DNA of 64,000 nt from an uncultured Alphaproteobacteria bacterium (GTDB lineage: Bacteria > Pseudomonadota > Alphaproteobacteria > Micavibrionales > Micavibrionaceae), in the NCBI GenBank assembly GCA_946481075.1, contig CAMLMC010000001.1, positions 1,240,001 to 1,304,000 of the forward strand. The letters run 5' to 3'. This document shows, piece by piece, positions 12,513-25,024 of the stretch. Made by a program: the position numbers and the translations under genes. Position 1 is the first letter of the stretch. Every line of letters begins with the position of its first letter. The notes under the pieces are model-generated. The model worked only from the letters and a program-made list of their open reading frames with translations, had not been told where the DNA came from and ran no database searches.

Positions 12513-12889
12513 CCTCCTTAAAATAGCCCCCTTAAAAATATAGGAATATTTTCCTTGACAGTCTTGGGGCCCTATGGCATGTTGTCTTCATCGAACCGGT
12601 TCGAACGACATAGGTTCAAAGACCCCGTAAAACCGCGGCGCGTGCGCTTGAACATGCTGGTAGGGACAAATTTTTGACAGTCGGCAACACACCTACGGTG
12701 TGGGCGCCCACATTCTTTCTATGTTATCCGAACGAAACCAAACCACCCAAAACGCCTTATATTAAAGGCAAAAACATCCCCCGCCGGACCACCGGCCCTT
12801 ACATTCTCCATCGTCATGGCGAGCGATCAGCGGGAACGCGGCAATCCAATCAATCTTTCTTTCCGTGTATAAAATCCTATATTCAAATC
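12513..12889. other. Intergenic region with palindromes, no gene seen
   Basis: About 377 bases without a convincing ORF. It contains a 12-bp palindrome CGAACCGGTTCG near 12594, two copies of TTGACAGTC (near 12555 and 12675), a small hairpin CACACC TAC GGTGTG, and a repeat element at 12812-12848. The TTGACA copies could be -35 boxes for the gene at 12890, but no good -10 follows at the right distance. Confidence 0.3.
12812..12848. repeat. REP-like palindromic repeat (CGTCATGGCGAGCG / CGGCAATCCA family)
   Basis: CGTCATGGCGAGCG opens and CGGCAATCCA closes the unit, with an imperfect centre. The sequence resembles the widespread proteobacterial intergenic repeat with a GCGAGCGAAGC...GCAATCC pattern. 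A related unit in the opposite orientation is at 61279-61307. These are short non-coding dispersed repeats that can form hairpins. Confidence 0.5.
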
Positions 12890-13198
12890 ATGAGATCATA
12901 TTACACAATCATACTTCTGTTCTTTTTGGTATTTGCGTCCCATTCGGCGGACGCGCAACTACAATCACAAACAACGCCGGAATATTCCGGACCGTCTGCC
13001 AAATTCGACCGCAATTTTGATGATTACCGTGCGCAGAGAGTTGAAACCCGCCGTCAATATACCCGCGCCGATGATATCCAACGCGCCATACGAAACGACC
13101 GCGCCTTTGAAACCAACACCGCCCGCCGCAATGTGATTATTCAAGAAGAACTCACCCGCCGCGCCCGTGAAGCGCCAAGGCAAACGATCAACGAATAA
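12890..13198 (+). CDS. Small exported protein of unknown function (102 aa)
   Basis: The chosen start at 12890 gives a clear Sec signal peptide, MRSYYTIILLFFLVFASHS, with a likely cleavage after ADA. The mature part is hydrophilic, Arg-rich and probably helical (NFDDYRAQRVETRRQYTRAD). A longer frame from 12674 would put 72 low-quality residues before the signal peptide and was rejected. The 3' end overlaps the convergent acetyltransferase gene by 11 bases. No family recognised; probably periplasmic. Confidence 0.7.
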   Translation: MRSYYTIILLFFLVFASHSADAQLQSQTTPEYSGPSAKFDRNFDDYRAQRVETRRQYTRADDIQRAIRNDRAFETNTARRNVIIQEELTRRAREAPRQTINE

Positions 13199-13766
13199 AC
13201 CGTACCGACTCTTTGCCTTTATGAGCACCTGCCATCGCACTGGTCCTGCCAACGCTCTGATAACCCAGTTTTCTTAGAAGGTTTTTACTGCCTTCGTTAT
13301 CCGCGAATGTTTCAAACATTTCAACCGTGCGATGTTCATATTTTTGGATTGCATCCAAAACGCCAGCAACAGCTTCGCGGGCATAACCGTGGCCCCTGGC
13401 CGCTTTACGAAAGTGATATCCCATCCAGGGTTTACCTCTTGAATCCTGATAAGTATCGATGGAGCCCAAAATTTCAGAAGATCCTATTCGTCTTATAATC
13501 AGCTCTTGAGAGCTGAAGCGCACCTTCTTTAAATGATCGAGGATATAGCTTGTATAGGACGGCGTGATTTCCTCTGCCGCTATAGTCTCCCAACCCTGGC
13601 CTATAAATTTCAGAAACCCCAGATTATCGCTCAGAAGATAATCACGATATTCATCGCGGTCGCTTTGTGTGGGGAAGGCGATCTTCAATCGCCGTGTATA
13701 TACGGGATTGGCATATAAGTAAGAAAACCGGTCGTTGCGGCTATTGGCCTTGAATGGTTTTTTCAT
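13188..13766 (-). CDS. GNAT-family N-acetyltransferase (RimJ/RimL type)
   Basis: About 192 residues beginning MKKPFKANSRNDRFSYLYAN. The GNAT acetyl-CoA loop is visible as YHFRKAARGHGYAREAVAGV, followed by ENEG-like and NLLRKLGYQSVGR segments typical of RimJ/RimL-like enzymes. The substrate cannot be told from sequence. A GTG start at 13775 is possible, but the ATG at 13766 was preferred. It lies after the rpoC terminator and converges with the 12890 gene. Confidence 0.8.
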   Translation of the reverse strand: MKKPFKANSRNDRFSYLYANPVYTRRLKIAFPTQSDRDEYRDYLLSDNLGFLKFIGQGWETIAAEEITPSYTSYILDHLKKVRFSSQELIIRRIGSSEILGSIDTYQDSRGKPWMGYHFRKAARGHGYAREAVAGVLDAIQKYEHRTVEMFETFADNEGSKNLLRKLGYQSVGRTSAMAGAHKGKESVRFIR

Positions 13767-13785
13767 GATCAACACAGCGTACTTT

Positions 13786-13820
13786 TAAAAAGGAAACGGC
13801 CCATTCACAGGGCCGTTTCC
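13786..13820 (-). terminator. Factor-independent terminator of rpoC
   Basis: On the minus strand GGAAACGGCCC and GGGCCGTTTCC form a perfect 11-bp stem (13792-13820) with a 7-base loop, followed by TTTTTAAAA. It lies 13 bases after the rpoC stop and ends the rpoBC unit. Confidence 0.93.
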
Positions 13821-13833
13821 AAATTTCTTTTTG

Positions 13834-18003
<4,170 letters not shown>

Positions 18004-18054
18004 TTTTGCCTACCTTTTTATTCCGTTACCGTTTCCGGATTTTATCTTTTCCAT

Positions 18055-18082
18055 CGTCATCCCGGCGAAAGCCGGGATCCAT
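18055..18082. repeat. REP-like inverted repeat, left copy (rpoB-rpoC gap)
   Basis: CGTCATCCCGGCG AAA GCCGGGATCCAT forms a compact hairpin (CCCGGC/GCCGGG). An opposite-oriented copy lies at 18257-18284, so the two bracket the small ORF at 18090-18245. The family (TCATCCCGGCGAAAGCCGGGATCC) is common between proteobacterial genes. Confidence 0.75.
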
Positions 18083-18089
18083 TCAATTT

Positions 18090-18245
18090 CTAATCAGCAT
18101 CTTTTATGATGCATTTTACATCCCGCGTTTCCATACCTACTGAAGAAATAAACCCTATAGTTAAACCTACACCAGCTAGAAACACCGCTAAGAATTGTAA
18201 GACTGTTTTTACGTCTTCGCCTCTCATGTAAGATTCATTCTTCAT
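18090..18245 (-). CDS. Small single-span membrane protein between rpoB and rpoC (51 aa)
   Basis: Read by hand; ATG at 18245 is preceded by AGGAAGAG, a good ribosome site. The product starts MKNESYMRGEDVKTVLQFLA. One hydrophobic stretch at residues 16-37 (LQFLAVFLAGVGLTIGFISS) predicts a membrane helix, followed by a short charged tail containing one Cys and ending KDAD. It is more AT-rich than rpoB and rpoC and sits between inverted repeats in the rpoBC transcript. No family recognised. Conservation would decide whether it is real. Confidence 0.5.
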   Translation of the reverse strand: MKNESYMRGEDVKTVLQFLAVFLAGVGLTIGFISSVGMETRDVKCIIKDAD

Positions 18246-18256
18246 CTTCTCTTCCT

Positions 18257-18284
18257 ATGGATCCCGGCTTACGCCGGGATGACG
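18257..18284. repeat. REP-like inverted repeat, right copy (rpoB-rpoC gap)
   Basis: ATGGATCCCGGCTTACGCCGGGATGACG is the inverted partner of the unit at 18055-18082, with the same CCCGGC/GCCGGG stem. The pair is arranged like a bacterial interspersed mosaic element around the 51-codon ORF. Transcripts reading from rpoB to rpoC could fold the two copies together. Confidence 0.75.
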
Positions 18285-18325
18285 GGTTGGCTAAGGCGCG
18301 GCTTGATGCCGCACCAAGCACTCCG

Positions 18326-21300
18326 TCACTTACCGCTCTGCTTCATATCGACGTTGAGGCCGAGAGCCTTCAGTTCTTTCACAAGAACGTTGAAGGATTC
18401 CGGAACGCCGATTTCGAAATTGTCTTCGCCGCGAACGATCGCTTCGTAGACTTTCGAACGGCCTGCCACGTCGTCGGACTTGACGGTGAGGATCTCTTGC
18501 AGCGTGTAGGCAGCGCCATACGCTTGCAGAGCCCACACTTCCATCTCCCCGAAACGCTGTCCGCCGAACTGGGCCTTACCGCCGAGAGGCTGCTGTGTGA
18601 CCAGCGAGTAAGGACCGATGGAGCGGGCGTGGATCTTGTCATCGACTAGGTGGTGGAGTTTCAGCATGTATTTGTAACCAACGGTTACCTTACGTGCGAA
18701 TTTCTCACCTGTGCGGCCATCGATCAACGTCATCTGGCCGGAAGTGTCGAGACCGGCAAGTTTCAGCAATTCATTGATGTCCGCCTCTTCCGCGCCGTCG
18801 AAAACCGGTGTCGCCATCGGCACGCCCTTGCGGAGGTTTTGCGCCATGTCGACCATTTGCTGATCGTCGAGCTGGCTGACGCGGTCTTTGAATTCGCGCT
18901 CGCCATAAACGGCTTTCAGTTTTTCTTTCAGCTTCTTGATCTCATCGGCATTCGCATGCTTCGGATCGTTGAAGCTGTCGATCAATTCACCGATCTGGCG
19001 GCCAAGGTTTGCCGTCGCCCAACCCAGGTGGATTTCGAGGATCTGGCCAACGTTCATACGCGATGGAACGCCAAGCGGGTTCAGAACGATATCGACCGGC
19101 GTGCCGTCTTCAAGATATGGCATGTCTTCGACCGGCATGATCTTGGACACAACCCCTTTGTTACCGTGACGGCCGGCCATCTTATCGCCCGGCTGCATCT
19201 TGCGCTTGATCGCCACAAAGACCTTGACGGACTTCATAACGCCCGGAGGAAGTTCATCCCCGCGCTGGAGTTTTTCAACCTTGTTCTCGAAACGCTCTTT
19301 CAGGTCGTCAACGGCGGAATCGAAGGTCTTACCCATCGCTTCGATTTCTTCCATCACCTTGTCGTTGTCGACAACAATCTGGCGCCACAAACCTTGCTTG
19401 ATTTCATCGAGGTTCGTCGTTGTCAGCTTGTCGCCTTTTTTGACTTCCTTGATGTCCTTCGGCACAGACGCAACGGTTTTGCCGACGAGCAGTTCTTTGA
19501 GACGGCCATAGTAACCACCTTCCAGAATGCGGCGTTCGTCATCGCGGTCTTTCGCAAGACGCTCGATTTCGGCACGTTCAATCGCCATCGCGCGGGAGTC
19601 TTTATCGACACCGCGGCGGTTGAAGACACGAACCTCAACGATTGTACCCGATGTTCCCGGCGGCAGGCGCAGCGATGTGTCTTTCACATCGGCGGCCTTT
19701 TCACCGAAGATGGCGCGGAGAAGTTTTTCTTCCGGCGTCATCGGCGATTCACCTTTCGGCGTCACTTTACCAACGAGGATGTCACCCGGACCAACTTCGG
19801 CGCCAACGTGGACGATACCGGCTTCGTCGAGGTGTTTCAGCGCTTCTTCCCCGACGTTCGGGATATCGCGTGTGATCTCTTCGGTGCCGAGTTTCGTATC
19901 GCGGGCCATGACTTCGAATTCTTCGATGTGGATCGAAGTAAAGACATCGTCGGACACGATGCGTTCGGACAGAAGGATGGAGTCTTCGTAGTTGTAACCA
20001 TTCCATGGCATGAACGCGACGAGGACATTGCGGCCCAGCGCCAGTTCACCGAACTGTGTGGACGGACCATCGGCGATGATGTCGCCCGCCTTGATGTCGT
20101 CGCCCACTTTCACGAGCGGTTTTTGCAGGATACAGGTCGACTGGTTCGAACGCTGGAATTTCGAGAGCTTGTAGATATCAACCACAGGCTCACCGGCATT
20201 CAATTGTTCGGTCGCACGGATAACGATACGTGTAGCATCCGCCTGAACAACCTTACCACCGCGGCGGGCCGCAATAGCGGCGCCGGAGTCGCGGGCAACG
20301 GTCGCTTCCATACCTGTTCCAACCAGCGGCGCATCGGCGCGGACCAGCGGAACGGCCTGACGCATCATGTTGGAACCCATCAACGCGCGGTTGGCGTCGT
20401 CGTTCTCTAGGAACGGGATCAGGGATGCAGCAACGGACACAATCTGTTTTGGTGAAACGTCGATGAAATCAATGGTTTCAGGCGTTGCCATCAGGTTGTC
20501 ACCGGCCTTGCGGCAGGAAACCAACTCACCGGCAAATTTGCCCTTCTCATCGAGGACCGAGTTGGCCTGGGCGATTGTGTATTTCGCCTCTTCCATCGCG
20601 GACATATAAATCACTTCATCCGTTACTTTGCCGTTTTCAACCTTGCGGTACGGGGATTCGATGAAGCCGTACTGGTTGACGCGGGCGAAGGTGGAGAGAG
20701 AGTTGATCAGACCGATGTTCGGACCTTCCGGTGTTTCAATCGGGCAGATACGGCCATAGTGCGTCGGGTGAACGTCGCGCACTTCAAAGCCCGCGCGTTC
20801 ACGTGTCAGACCGCCGGGGCCCAATGCCGACAGGCGGCGTTTGTGCGTGATTTCGGACAGCGGGTTTGTCTGGTCCATGAACTGTGACAGCTGCGAGGAG
20901 CCGAAGAATTCACGAACGGCAGCGGCGGCCGGTTTCGCGTTGATCAGGTCGTGCGGCATGTAGGTGTCGATTTCGACAGAAGACATGCGTTCACGGATCG
21001 CGCGTTCCATGCGGAGCAGGCCGACGCGGATCTGGTTTTCCATCAGCTCGCCAACGGAACGAACGCGGCGGTTGCCGAGGTTGTCGATATCGTCAACTTC
21101 GCCAACACCGTCTTTGAGACCGTGCAGGTATTTCAGGATCGCAAGAATGTCTTCCTTGCGCAGGATGCGTAGGTCATCCGGCGTATCGAGATCAAGACGC
21201 GCATTCATTTTGACGCGGCCGACATCGGACAGGTCATAGCGCTCGGGATCAAAGAACAGGGACTGGAACAAAGCCTGTGCCGATTCAACTGTCGGCGGCT

Positions 21301-22612
21301 CACCCGGGCGCATAACGCGGTAGATATCGATCAACGCTTCTTCACGTGTGTCACACTTGTCTACCATCATCGTGTTGCGGATGTAAGGGCCGACATTGGT
21401 GTGGTCGATGGCGAGCAGAGGCAATGTTTTGATGGTGAATTCATCAAGCTGCGCCAGATCATCCGCCGTCAATTCATGACCGGCTTCGAAATAAACCTGA
21501 CCCGTCGTGGCATCGAAGATATCTTCGGCCATGTAGGAGCCGATCAGCTCTTCATCCTGGATCAGGATTTCTTTCAGGCCGTCTTCGGCCAGTTGTTTGG
21601 ATTTGCGCGGTGTGATTTTCTCACCGGCTTCGACAACGGTTTTGCCTGTTTTGGCATCAACGAGGTCATAAGCCAGTTTAACGCCGCGGAAACGCTGCGC
21701 AACAAATGGTGTTTTCCAGCCTTTATCTGTTTTGTCGTATTTTACGACATCATAGAATGTGGAGAGGATTTCCTCGTTCGACATACCCTGAATCATCAGC
21801 GGGTCGACCGGCTTGTCTTTCGCTTCCTGCTCCGCGCGGTATTTGGCAGACGCATCGGAATCAAGCGCGCGCAGCAATGTTGTGACCGGCAGTTTACGGC
21901 GACGGTCGATACGGACATACATATTGTCTTTCGCATCGAATTCGAAATCGAGCCACGAACCACGGTAAGGAATGACGCGGGCAGCAAAAAGGTATTTGCC
22001 GGACGCATGCGTTTTGCCGCCATCGTGGTCGAAGAACACGCCTGGGGAACGGTGCATCTGGGATACGATCACGCGCTCTGTGCCGTTGACAACGAACGTC
22101 CCGTTGTCGGTCATGAGCGGCATATCGACCATATAAACATCTTGTTCTTTGATGTCGCGAATGGAACGCAGGCCTGTGTCTTCATCAACATCGAAAACGG
22201 ACAGACGCATCGTAACGCGCAGAGGCGCGGCGAAGGTCATGCTGCGCTGCTGACATTCATCAACGTCATATTTCGGCTCTTCCAGCTCATACTTTACGTA
22301 ATCTATTTCAGCCTTGTCGGAAAAGTCCTTGATCGGGAAAACTTCGGTCAGAACCTTGTGCAGCCCCTGCATTTTACGCAGTTCGGCATCAACATCCGTT
22401 TGCAGGAATTGTTCATAAGAATCGCGCTGAACTTCGATCAGGTTCGGCATTTCGGCGACTTCGCGGATTTTACCGAAAGAACGGCGAACGCGTTTACGGC
22501 CTGTAAAGCTGCTGACATCGTTGGCGGAACGGACAGGCGGCTTTGCCATACGTTTTGCTTTTTTGACCGGACCGGTCGCAACATTTTTGGATTTTGCTGA
22601 TTTTGCGCTCAT
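18326..22612 (-). CDS. rpoB: RNA polymerase beta subunit
   Basis: A 1428-residue protein from the start [14 protein letters not shown] at 22612, which has a GGAAAG ribosome site. An upstream in-frame ATG at 22663 lies inside the leader hairpin and was rejected. The rifampicin pocket is wild type ([20 protein letters not shown], then [10 protein letters not shown]), so no resistance change is seen. The C-terminal clamp segment ends [10 protein letters not shown]. The roughly 40-residue basic N-terminal extension is Lys-rich. It is transcribed from its own promoter region. Confidence 0.99.
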   Translation of the reverse strand: MSAKSAKSKNVATGPVKKAKRMAKPPVRSANDVSSFTGRKRVRRSFGKIREVAEMPNLIEVQRDSYEQFLQTDVDAELRKMQGLHKVLTEVFPIKDFSDKAEIDYVKYELEEPKYDVDECQQRSMTFAAPLRVTMRLSVFDVDEDTGLRSIRDIKEQDVYMVDMPLMTDNGTFVVNGTERVIVSQMHRSPGVFFDHDGGKTHASGKYLFAARVIPYRGSWLDFEFDAKDNMYVRIDRRRKLPVTTLLRALDSDASAKYRAEQEAKDKPVDPLMIQGMSNEEILSTFYDVVKYDKTDKGWKTPFVAQRFRGVKLAYDLVDAKTGKTVVEAGEKITPRKSKQLAEDGLKEILIQDEELIGSYMAEDIFDATTGQVYFEAGHELTADDLAQLDEFTIKTLPLLAIDHTNVGPYIRNTMMVDKCDTREEALIDIYRVMRPGEPPTVESAQALFQSLFFDPERYDLSDVGRVKMNARLDLDTPDDLRILRKEDILAILKYLHGLKDGVGEVDDIDNLGNRRVRSVGELMENQIRVGLLRMERAIRERMSSVEIDTYMPHDLINAKPAAAAVREFFGSSQLSQFMDQTNPLSEITHKRRLSALGPGGLTRERAGFEVRDVHPTHYGRICPIETPEGPNIGLINSLSTFARVNQYGFIESPYRKVENGKVTDEVIYMSAMEEAKYTIAQANSVLDEKGKFAGELVSCRKAGDNLMATPETIDFIDVSPKQIVSVAASLIPFLENDDANRALMGSNMMRQAVPLVRADAPLVGTGMEATVARDSGAAIAARRGGKVVQADATRIVIRATEQLNAGEPVVDIYKLSKFQRSNQSTCILQKPLVKVGDDIKAGDIIADGPSTQFGELALGRNVLVAFMPWNGYNYEDSILLSERIVSDDVFTSIHIEEFEVMARDTKLGTEEITRDIPNVGEEALKHLDEAGIVHVGAEVGPGDILVGKVTPKGESPMTPEEKLLRAIFGEKAADVKDTSLRLPPGTSGTIVEVRVFNRRGVDKDSRAMAIERAEIERLAKDRDDERRILEGGYYGRLKELLVGKTVASVPKDIKEVKKGDKLTTTNLDEIKQGLWRQIVVDNDKVMEEIEAMGKTFDSAVDDLKERFENKVEKLQRGDELPPGVMKSVKVFVAIKRKMQPGDKMAGRHGNKGVVSKIMPVEDMPYLEDGTPVDIVLNPLGVPSRMNVGQILEIHLGWATANLGRQIGELIDSFNDPKHANADEIKKLKEKLKAVYGEREFKDRVSQLDDQQMVDMAQNLRKGVPMATPVFDGAEEADINELLKLAGLDTSGQMTLIDGRTGEKFARKVTVGYKYMLKLHHLVDDKIHARSIGPYSLVTQQPLGGKAQFGGQRFGEMEVWALQAYGAAYTLQEILTVKSDDVAGRSKVYEAIVRGEDNFEIGVPESFNVLVKELKALGLNVDMKQSGK

Positions 22613-22652
22613 TTTTTCTTTCCGTACCTTCGTAAAAAGTATCAAAACACGA

Positions 22653-22689
22653 TAGTCCGCCATTCCCCATTAACCGGGGAAGCGGACTA
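22653..22689 (-). promoter_or_regulatory. Promoter-like box and hairpin in the rpoB leader
   Basis: On the minus strand TTTAGTCCGC is followed by TTCCCC, then GGGGAA and GCGGACTA. This makes a 14-bp stem with a 2-base bulge, 40 bases before the rpoB start. TTTAGTCCGC resembles the TATAGTCCGC of the str promoter, so this may be both a -10/discriminator and a leader hairpin. No good -35 was found at the ideal spacing. The remaining 220 bases up to the rplL terminator hold no gene. Confidence 0.45.
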
Positions 22690-22911
22690 AATCATTGATT
22701 TCGCTATTCAATTATCGGCTTAATAACCGTCACCATCGCCTACGAATCTTATTAAGTGAGTGGTTTATGGAGGATGGTGTACCAATTGTCAAGCATTGGG
22801 TTTAAAAAAGATTAACGGCAAAATTTCAACGTTCAAGGGCCCGTCAAGGTTCCCATGTCCGGCCCCTTTTCACGCCGCCATCCACGCCGTCTGTAAACCA
22901 TATATAAACAT

Positions 22912-22940
22912 AAAAACCCCGGCGACAAGGCCGGGGTTTT
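22912..22940 (-). terminator. Terminator between rplL and rpoB
   Basis: AAAACCCCGGC and GCCGGGGTTTT form an 11-bp perfect stem around a 6-base loop, with T-runs on both strands. On the minus strand it lies 25 bases after the rplL stop and should end most rplJL transcripts before rpoB. Confidence 0.92.
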
Positions 22941-22965
22941 CGTATTGATCCAAAGGACCGGAAGA

Positions 22966-23334
22966 TTACTTCAGTTCGACTTTCGCGCCTGCTTCTTCCA
23001 GTTTCTTTTTCATTTCTTCGGCTTCGGCCTTGGCAACGCCTTCTTTCAGAGGCTTCGGTGCGCCTTCGACGAGGTCTTTTGCTTCTTTCAGGCCAAGACC
23101 TGTGATTGCACGGACTTCCTTGATCACGTTGATCTTGTTCGCGCCGGCATCGGCCAGAACGACTGTGAAGTCTGTTTTCTCTTCAGCAGCAGCGCCGCCA
23201 GCAGCAGCAACAGCCGGGCCCGCAGCAACAGCGGCTGTAACGCCCCATTTTTCTTCGAGCATTTTGGACAGTTCAACTGCTTCGATAACAGTCAGTTCAG
23301 ACAGTTGGTCAACGATTTTAGCTAGATCAGCCAT
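22966..23334 (-). CDS. rplL: 50S ribosomal protein L7/L12
   Basis: A 122-residue acidic stalk protein. N-terminal dimerisation domain ([20 protein letters not shown]), Ala/Gly hinge around residues 37-52, and C-terminal factor-binding domain ([20 protein letters not shown]). It recruits EF-Tu and EF-G to the ribosome. It follows rplJ by 39 bases and is followed by a strong terminator rather than by rpoB directly. Confidence 0.98.
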   Translation of the reverse strand: MADLAKIVDQLSELTVIEAVELSKMLEEKWGVTAAVAAGPAVAAAGGAAAEEKTDFTVVLADAGANKINVIKEVRAITGLGLKEAKDLVEGAPKPLKEGVAKAEAEEMKKKLEEAGAKVELK

Positions 23335-23373
23335 TTTTAGTTCTCCTTAGTTTTCAGTGTATCAGTAGTAAAA

Positions 23374-23862
23374 TTATGCGTTTTCTTTTTCGCCGTAAGC
23401 TTTCGTCACGCCAACAAGCTGAGAAGCCGGTGCTTGAAGCAGGCCAACCAGTTTGGAGCGGATTTCGTCGAGCGTCGGGAGTTTGGAGAATTCAACGGCC
23501 TGTGCCGCATCCATCACCATGTCGCCGAACTTGGCCCCAACGATTTCGAGCTTCGGGTTCTTTTCGGCAAATTTGGCAATCGCCTTTGCCGTGGCCACGC
23601 CATCGGTTCCGGTAACGAAACCTGTCGGGCCTTTCATTTTGTCGCCAAGGACTTCGTACTGTGTGCCTTTGACAGCGATCTTGGCCAGCGTGTTTTTAGC
23701 AACACGATAGTCAACACCGGCGGCGCGGGCAGCAATACGAAGCTCGTTCGTCGCTTTTGCATCAAGACCTGTGTTCTTGGTCAGAAGCAAAATTTCGGCT
23801 TCCGAGAACAGTTTGTTGAGAACTGCTACGGCATCCTTTTTATTTTCGCGGGTTTGAGCCAT
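23374..23862 (-). CDS. rplJ: 50S ribosomal protein L10
   Basis: A 162-residue protein starting MAQTRENKKDAVAVLNKLFS. It has the rRNA-binding fold (RVAKNTLAKIAVKGTQYEVL) and a C-terminal helix (LVGLLQAPASQLVGVTKAYG) on which L7/L12 dimers sit. L10-L12 normally autoregulates through the mRNA leader. Here the leader from the predicted promoter at 24061-24090 is about 195 bases and ends in a hairpin with a U-run just before the ribosome site. Confidence 0.98.
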   Translation of the reverse strand: MAQTRENKKDAVAVLNKLFSEAEILLLTKNTGLDAKATNELRIAARAAGVDYRVAKNTLAKIAVKGTQYEVLGDKMKGPTGFVTGTDGVATAKAIAKFAEKNPKLEIVGAKFGDMVMDAAQAVEFSKLPTLDEIRSKLVGLLQAPASQLVGVTKAYGEKENA

Positions 23863-23884
23863 TTCTATATTTTCCTTTAGTTCA

Positions 23885-23912
23885 TAAAAAAAGATGGCGT
23901 TTTACGGCCATC
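23885..23912 (-). terminator. Terminator or attenuator in the rplJ leader
   Basis: On the minus strand GATGGC and GCCATC (23893-23912) form a 6-bp stem followed at once by TTTTTTT (23886-23892). It lies only about 22 bases before the rplJ start. Since a promoter candidate sits upstream at 24061-24090, this is better read as a leader attenuator than as the end of the hydrolase transcript, but both are possible. Confidence 0.6.
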
Positions 23913-23939
23913 CTGAACAAAACCTTATCAATATTGGAT

Positions 23940-23988
23940 GTCATCCTGAAGGATCTCAAAGAGATTCCTCGCTTACGCCCAGAATGAC
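23940..23988. repeat. Dispersed repeat (GTCATCCTGA ... AGAATGAC family)
   Basis: GTCATCCTGAAGGATCTC opens and GATTCCTCGCTTACGC then AGAATGAC closes an imperfect palindrome. Relatives are at 27823-27889 and 56408-56464. This copy lies inside the predicted rplJ leader. The sequence type is common in alphaproteobacterial intergenic DNA. Confidence 0.7.
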
Positions 23989-24060
23989 AATTCCACTATC
24001 TATGCAGGATGTTTAAACCTTGCGGTCCCTTGCAGTCTTGGACAGGAAACTTTCAGGCGG

Positions 24061-24090
24061 TTTAAACCATATAGGAGCCGCCCCCGTCAA
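24061..24090 (-). promoter_or_regulatory. Candidate rplJ promoter
   Basis: Minus strand TTGACG (24085-24090) and TTTAAA (24061-24066) are 18 bases apart, directly after the hydrolase stop codon at 24094. It would give rplJL its own promoter with a leader of about 195 bases. The -35 is near consensus; the -10 matches at four of six positions. Confidence 0.5.
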
Positions 24091-24093
24091 GCA

Positions 24094-25014
24094 TTATCGC
24101 AGGAAATCCGCCAATGCCGCCTTTAGAACGTTAAAAAAACGTTCTGAATCAAGGGAAAGGGCCACTTTATGGCCGCCCGCGCCTTCCGCAAGAACCGTCT
24201 GACCCTCCTGCCCCCCTTCAATTACCACGGATACACGGCCCGTTTTATAGGTGTGAAGGTCTGGGTCAACGAGCCCCGCGAAGGTATGGAAGTCATGAAG
24301 CGGAGAACGCTCGTCGGTGACGCCCGGATAAGTCACCGCATATTGGCGCATCATATTGGCAAGGTTTTCCCCGTTCGCGCCGTGGCCCGCCACCCACTTC
24401 CGGAACGCCGCATCCTGCAATGCCTTATGTGTTACATCGAGCGGGAAGACGGTGATGCGCGGGAAGGCATCATAGACCAGCGCGGCGGCGTGCGGATCGC
24501 AAAAGATATTGAATTCGGCGAAAGGAGACATATTCCCGCCCGGGTCACCGAACGCGCCGCCCATTGTCACAATTTCTTTCACATGGTTTGGCAAATCCGC
24601 GTCGCGTTGCAAGGCGATGGCGATGTTCGTCATCGGCCCAATCACGACCAGCGTGATGTCTTTATGTTGGCGCGTAGCCTTGATAATAAAATCCGCCGCG
24701 TCCATATCGGTTTTGGCGGCAGCGCGATCGGATGGAAGCGTCAGACCATCGACACCGCTTTCGCCGTGCACATTGTCGGCCAGCACGGCCTTTTTCTTGA
24801 GTGGCTTATCAGCGCCGGAATAGACGGGCACATCGCGGCGCCCCACCAGCGCGGCAATACCGAGCGCATTGGCCTGCGTCTTGGCGGGATCGACATTGCC
24901 GCCGATGCTGGTAATCCCCACAACGTCAAAAGCGGGCGAAGTCAGGAATGCGACCAGCGCAACCGCATCGTCACATCCAGGATCGCAGTCGATAATAACT
25001 TTGGTCTTTTCCAT
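24094..25014 (-). CDS. Nucleoside hydrolase (IunH/RihA family)
   Basis: About 306 residues from ATG at 25014, which has a GGGGAA ribosome site; a longer frame from 25131 overlaps the upstream gene and was rejected. The N-terminal Ca-binding cluster KVIIDCDPGCDDAVAL is diagnostic, and the central VVIGPMTNIAIALQRD and MGGAFGDPGGNMSPFAEFNI segments match the family, including the second acidic/Asn ligand set. It cleaves the N-glycosidic bond of ribonucleosides for base salvage. It starts 10 bases after the ABC-F gene stops. Confidence 0.92.
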   Translation of the reverse strand: MEKTKVIIDCDPGCDDAVALVAFLTSPAFDVVGITSIGGNVDPAKTQANALGIAALVGRRDVPVYSGADKPLKKKAVLADNVHGESGVDGLTLPSDRAAAKTDMDAADFIIKATRQHKDITLVVIGPMTNIAIALQRDADLPNHVKEIVTMGGAFGDPGGNMSPFAEFNIFCDPHAAALVYDAFPRITVFPLDVTHKALQDAAFRKWVAGHGANGENLANMMRQYAVTYPGVTDERSPLHDFHTFAGLVDPDLHTYKTGRVSVVIEGGQEGQTVLAEGAGGHKVALSLDSERFFNVLKAALADFLR

Positions 25015-25024
25015 TTCTATTCCC

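Noticed and set aside
12674..12889. N-terminal extension of the small exported protein
   Set aside because: It would place 72 poor residues ahead of a clear signal peptide.
22613..22663. Extra N-terminal residues of RpoB
   Set aside because: They lie in the leader hairpin; the ATG at 22612 has a better ribosome site and family-like start.
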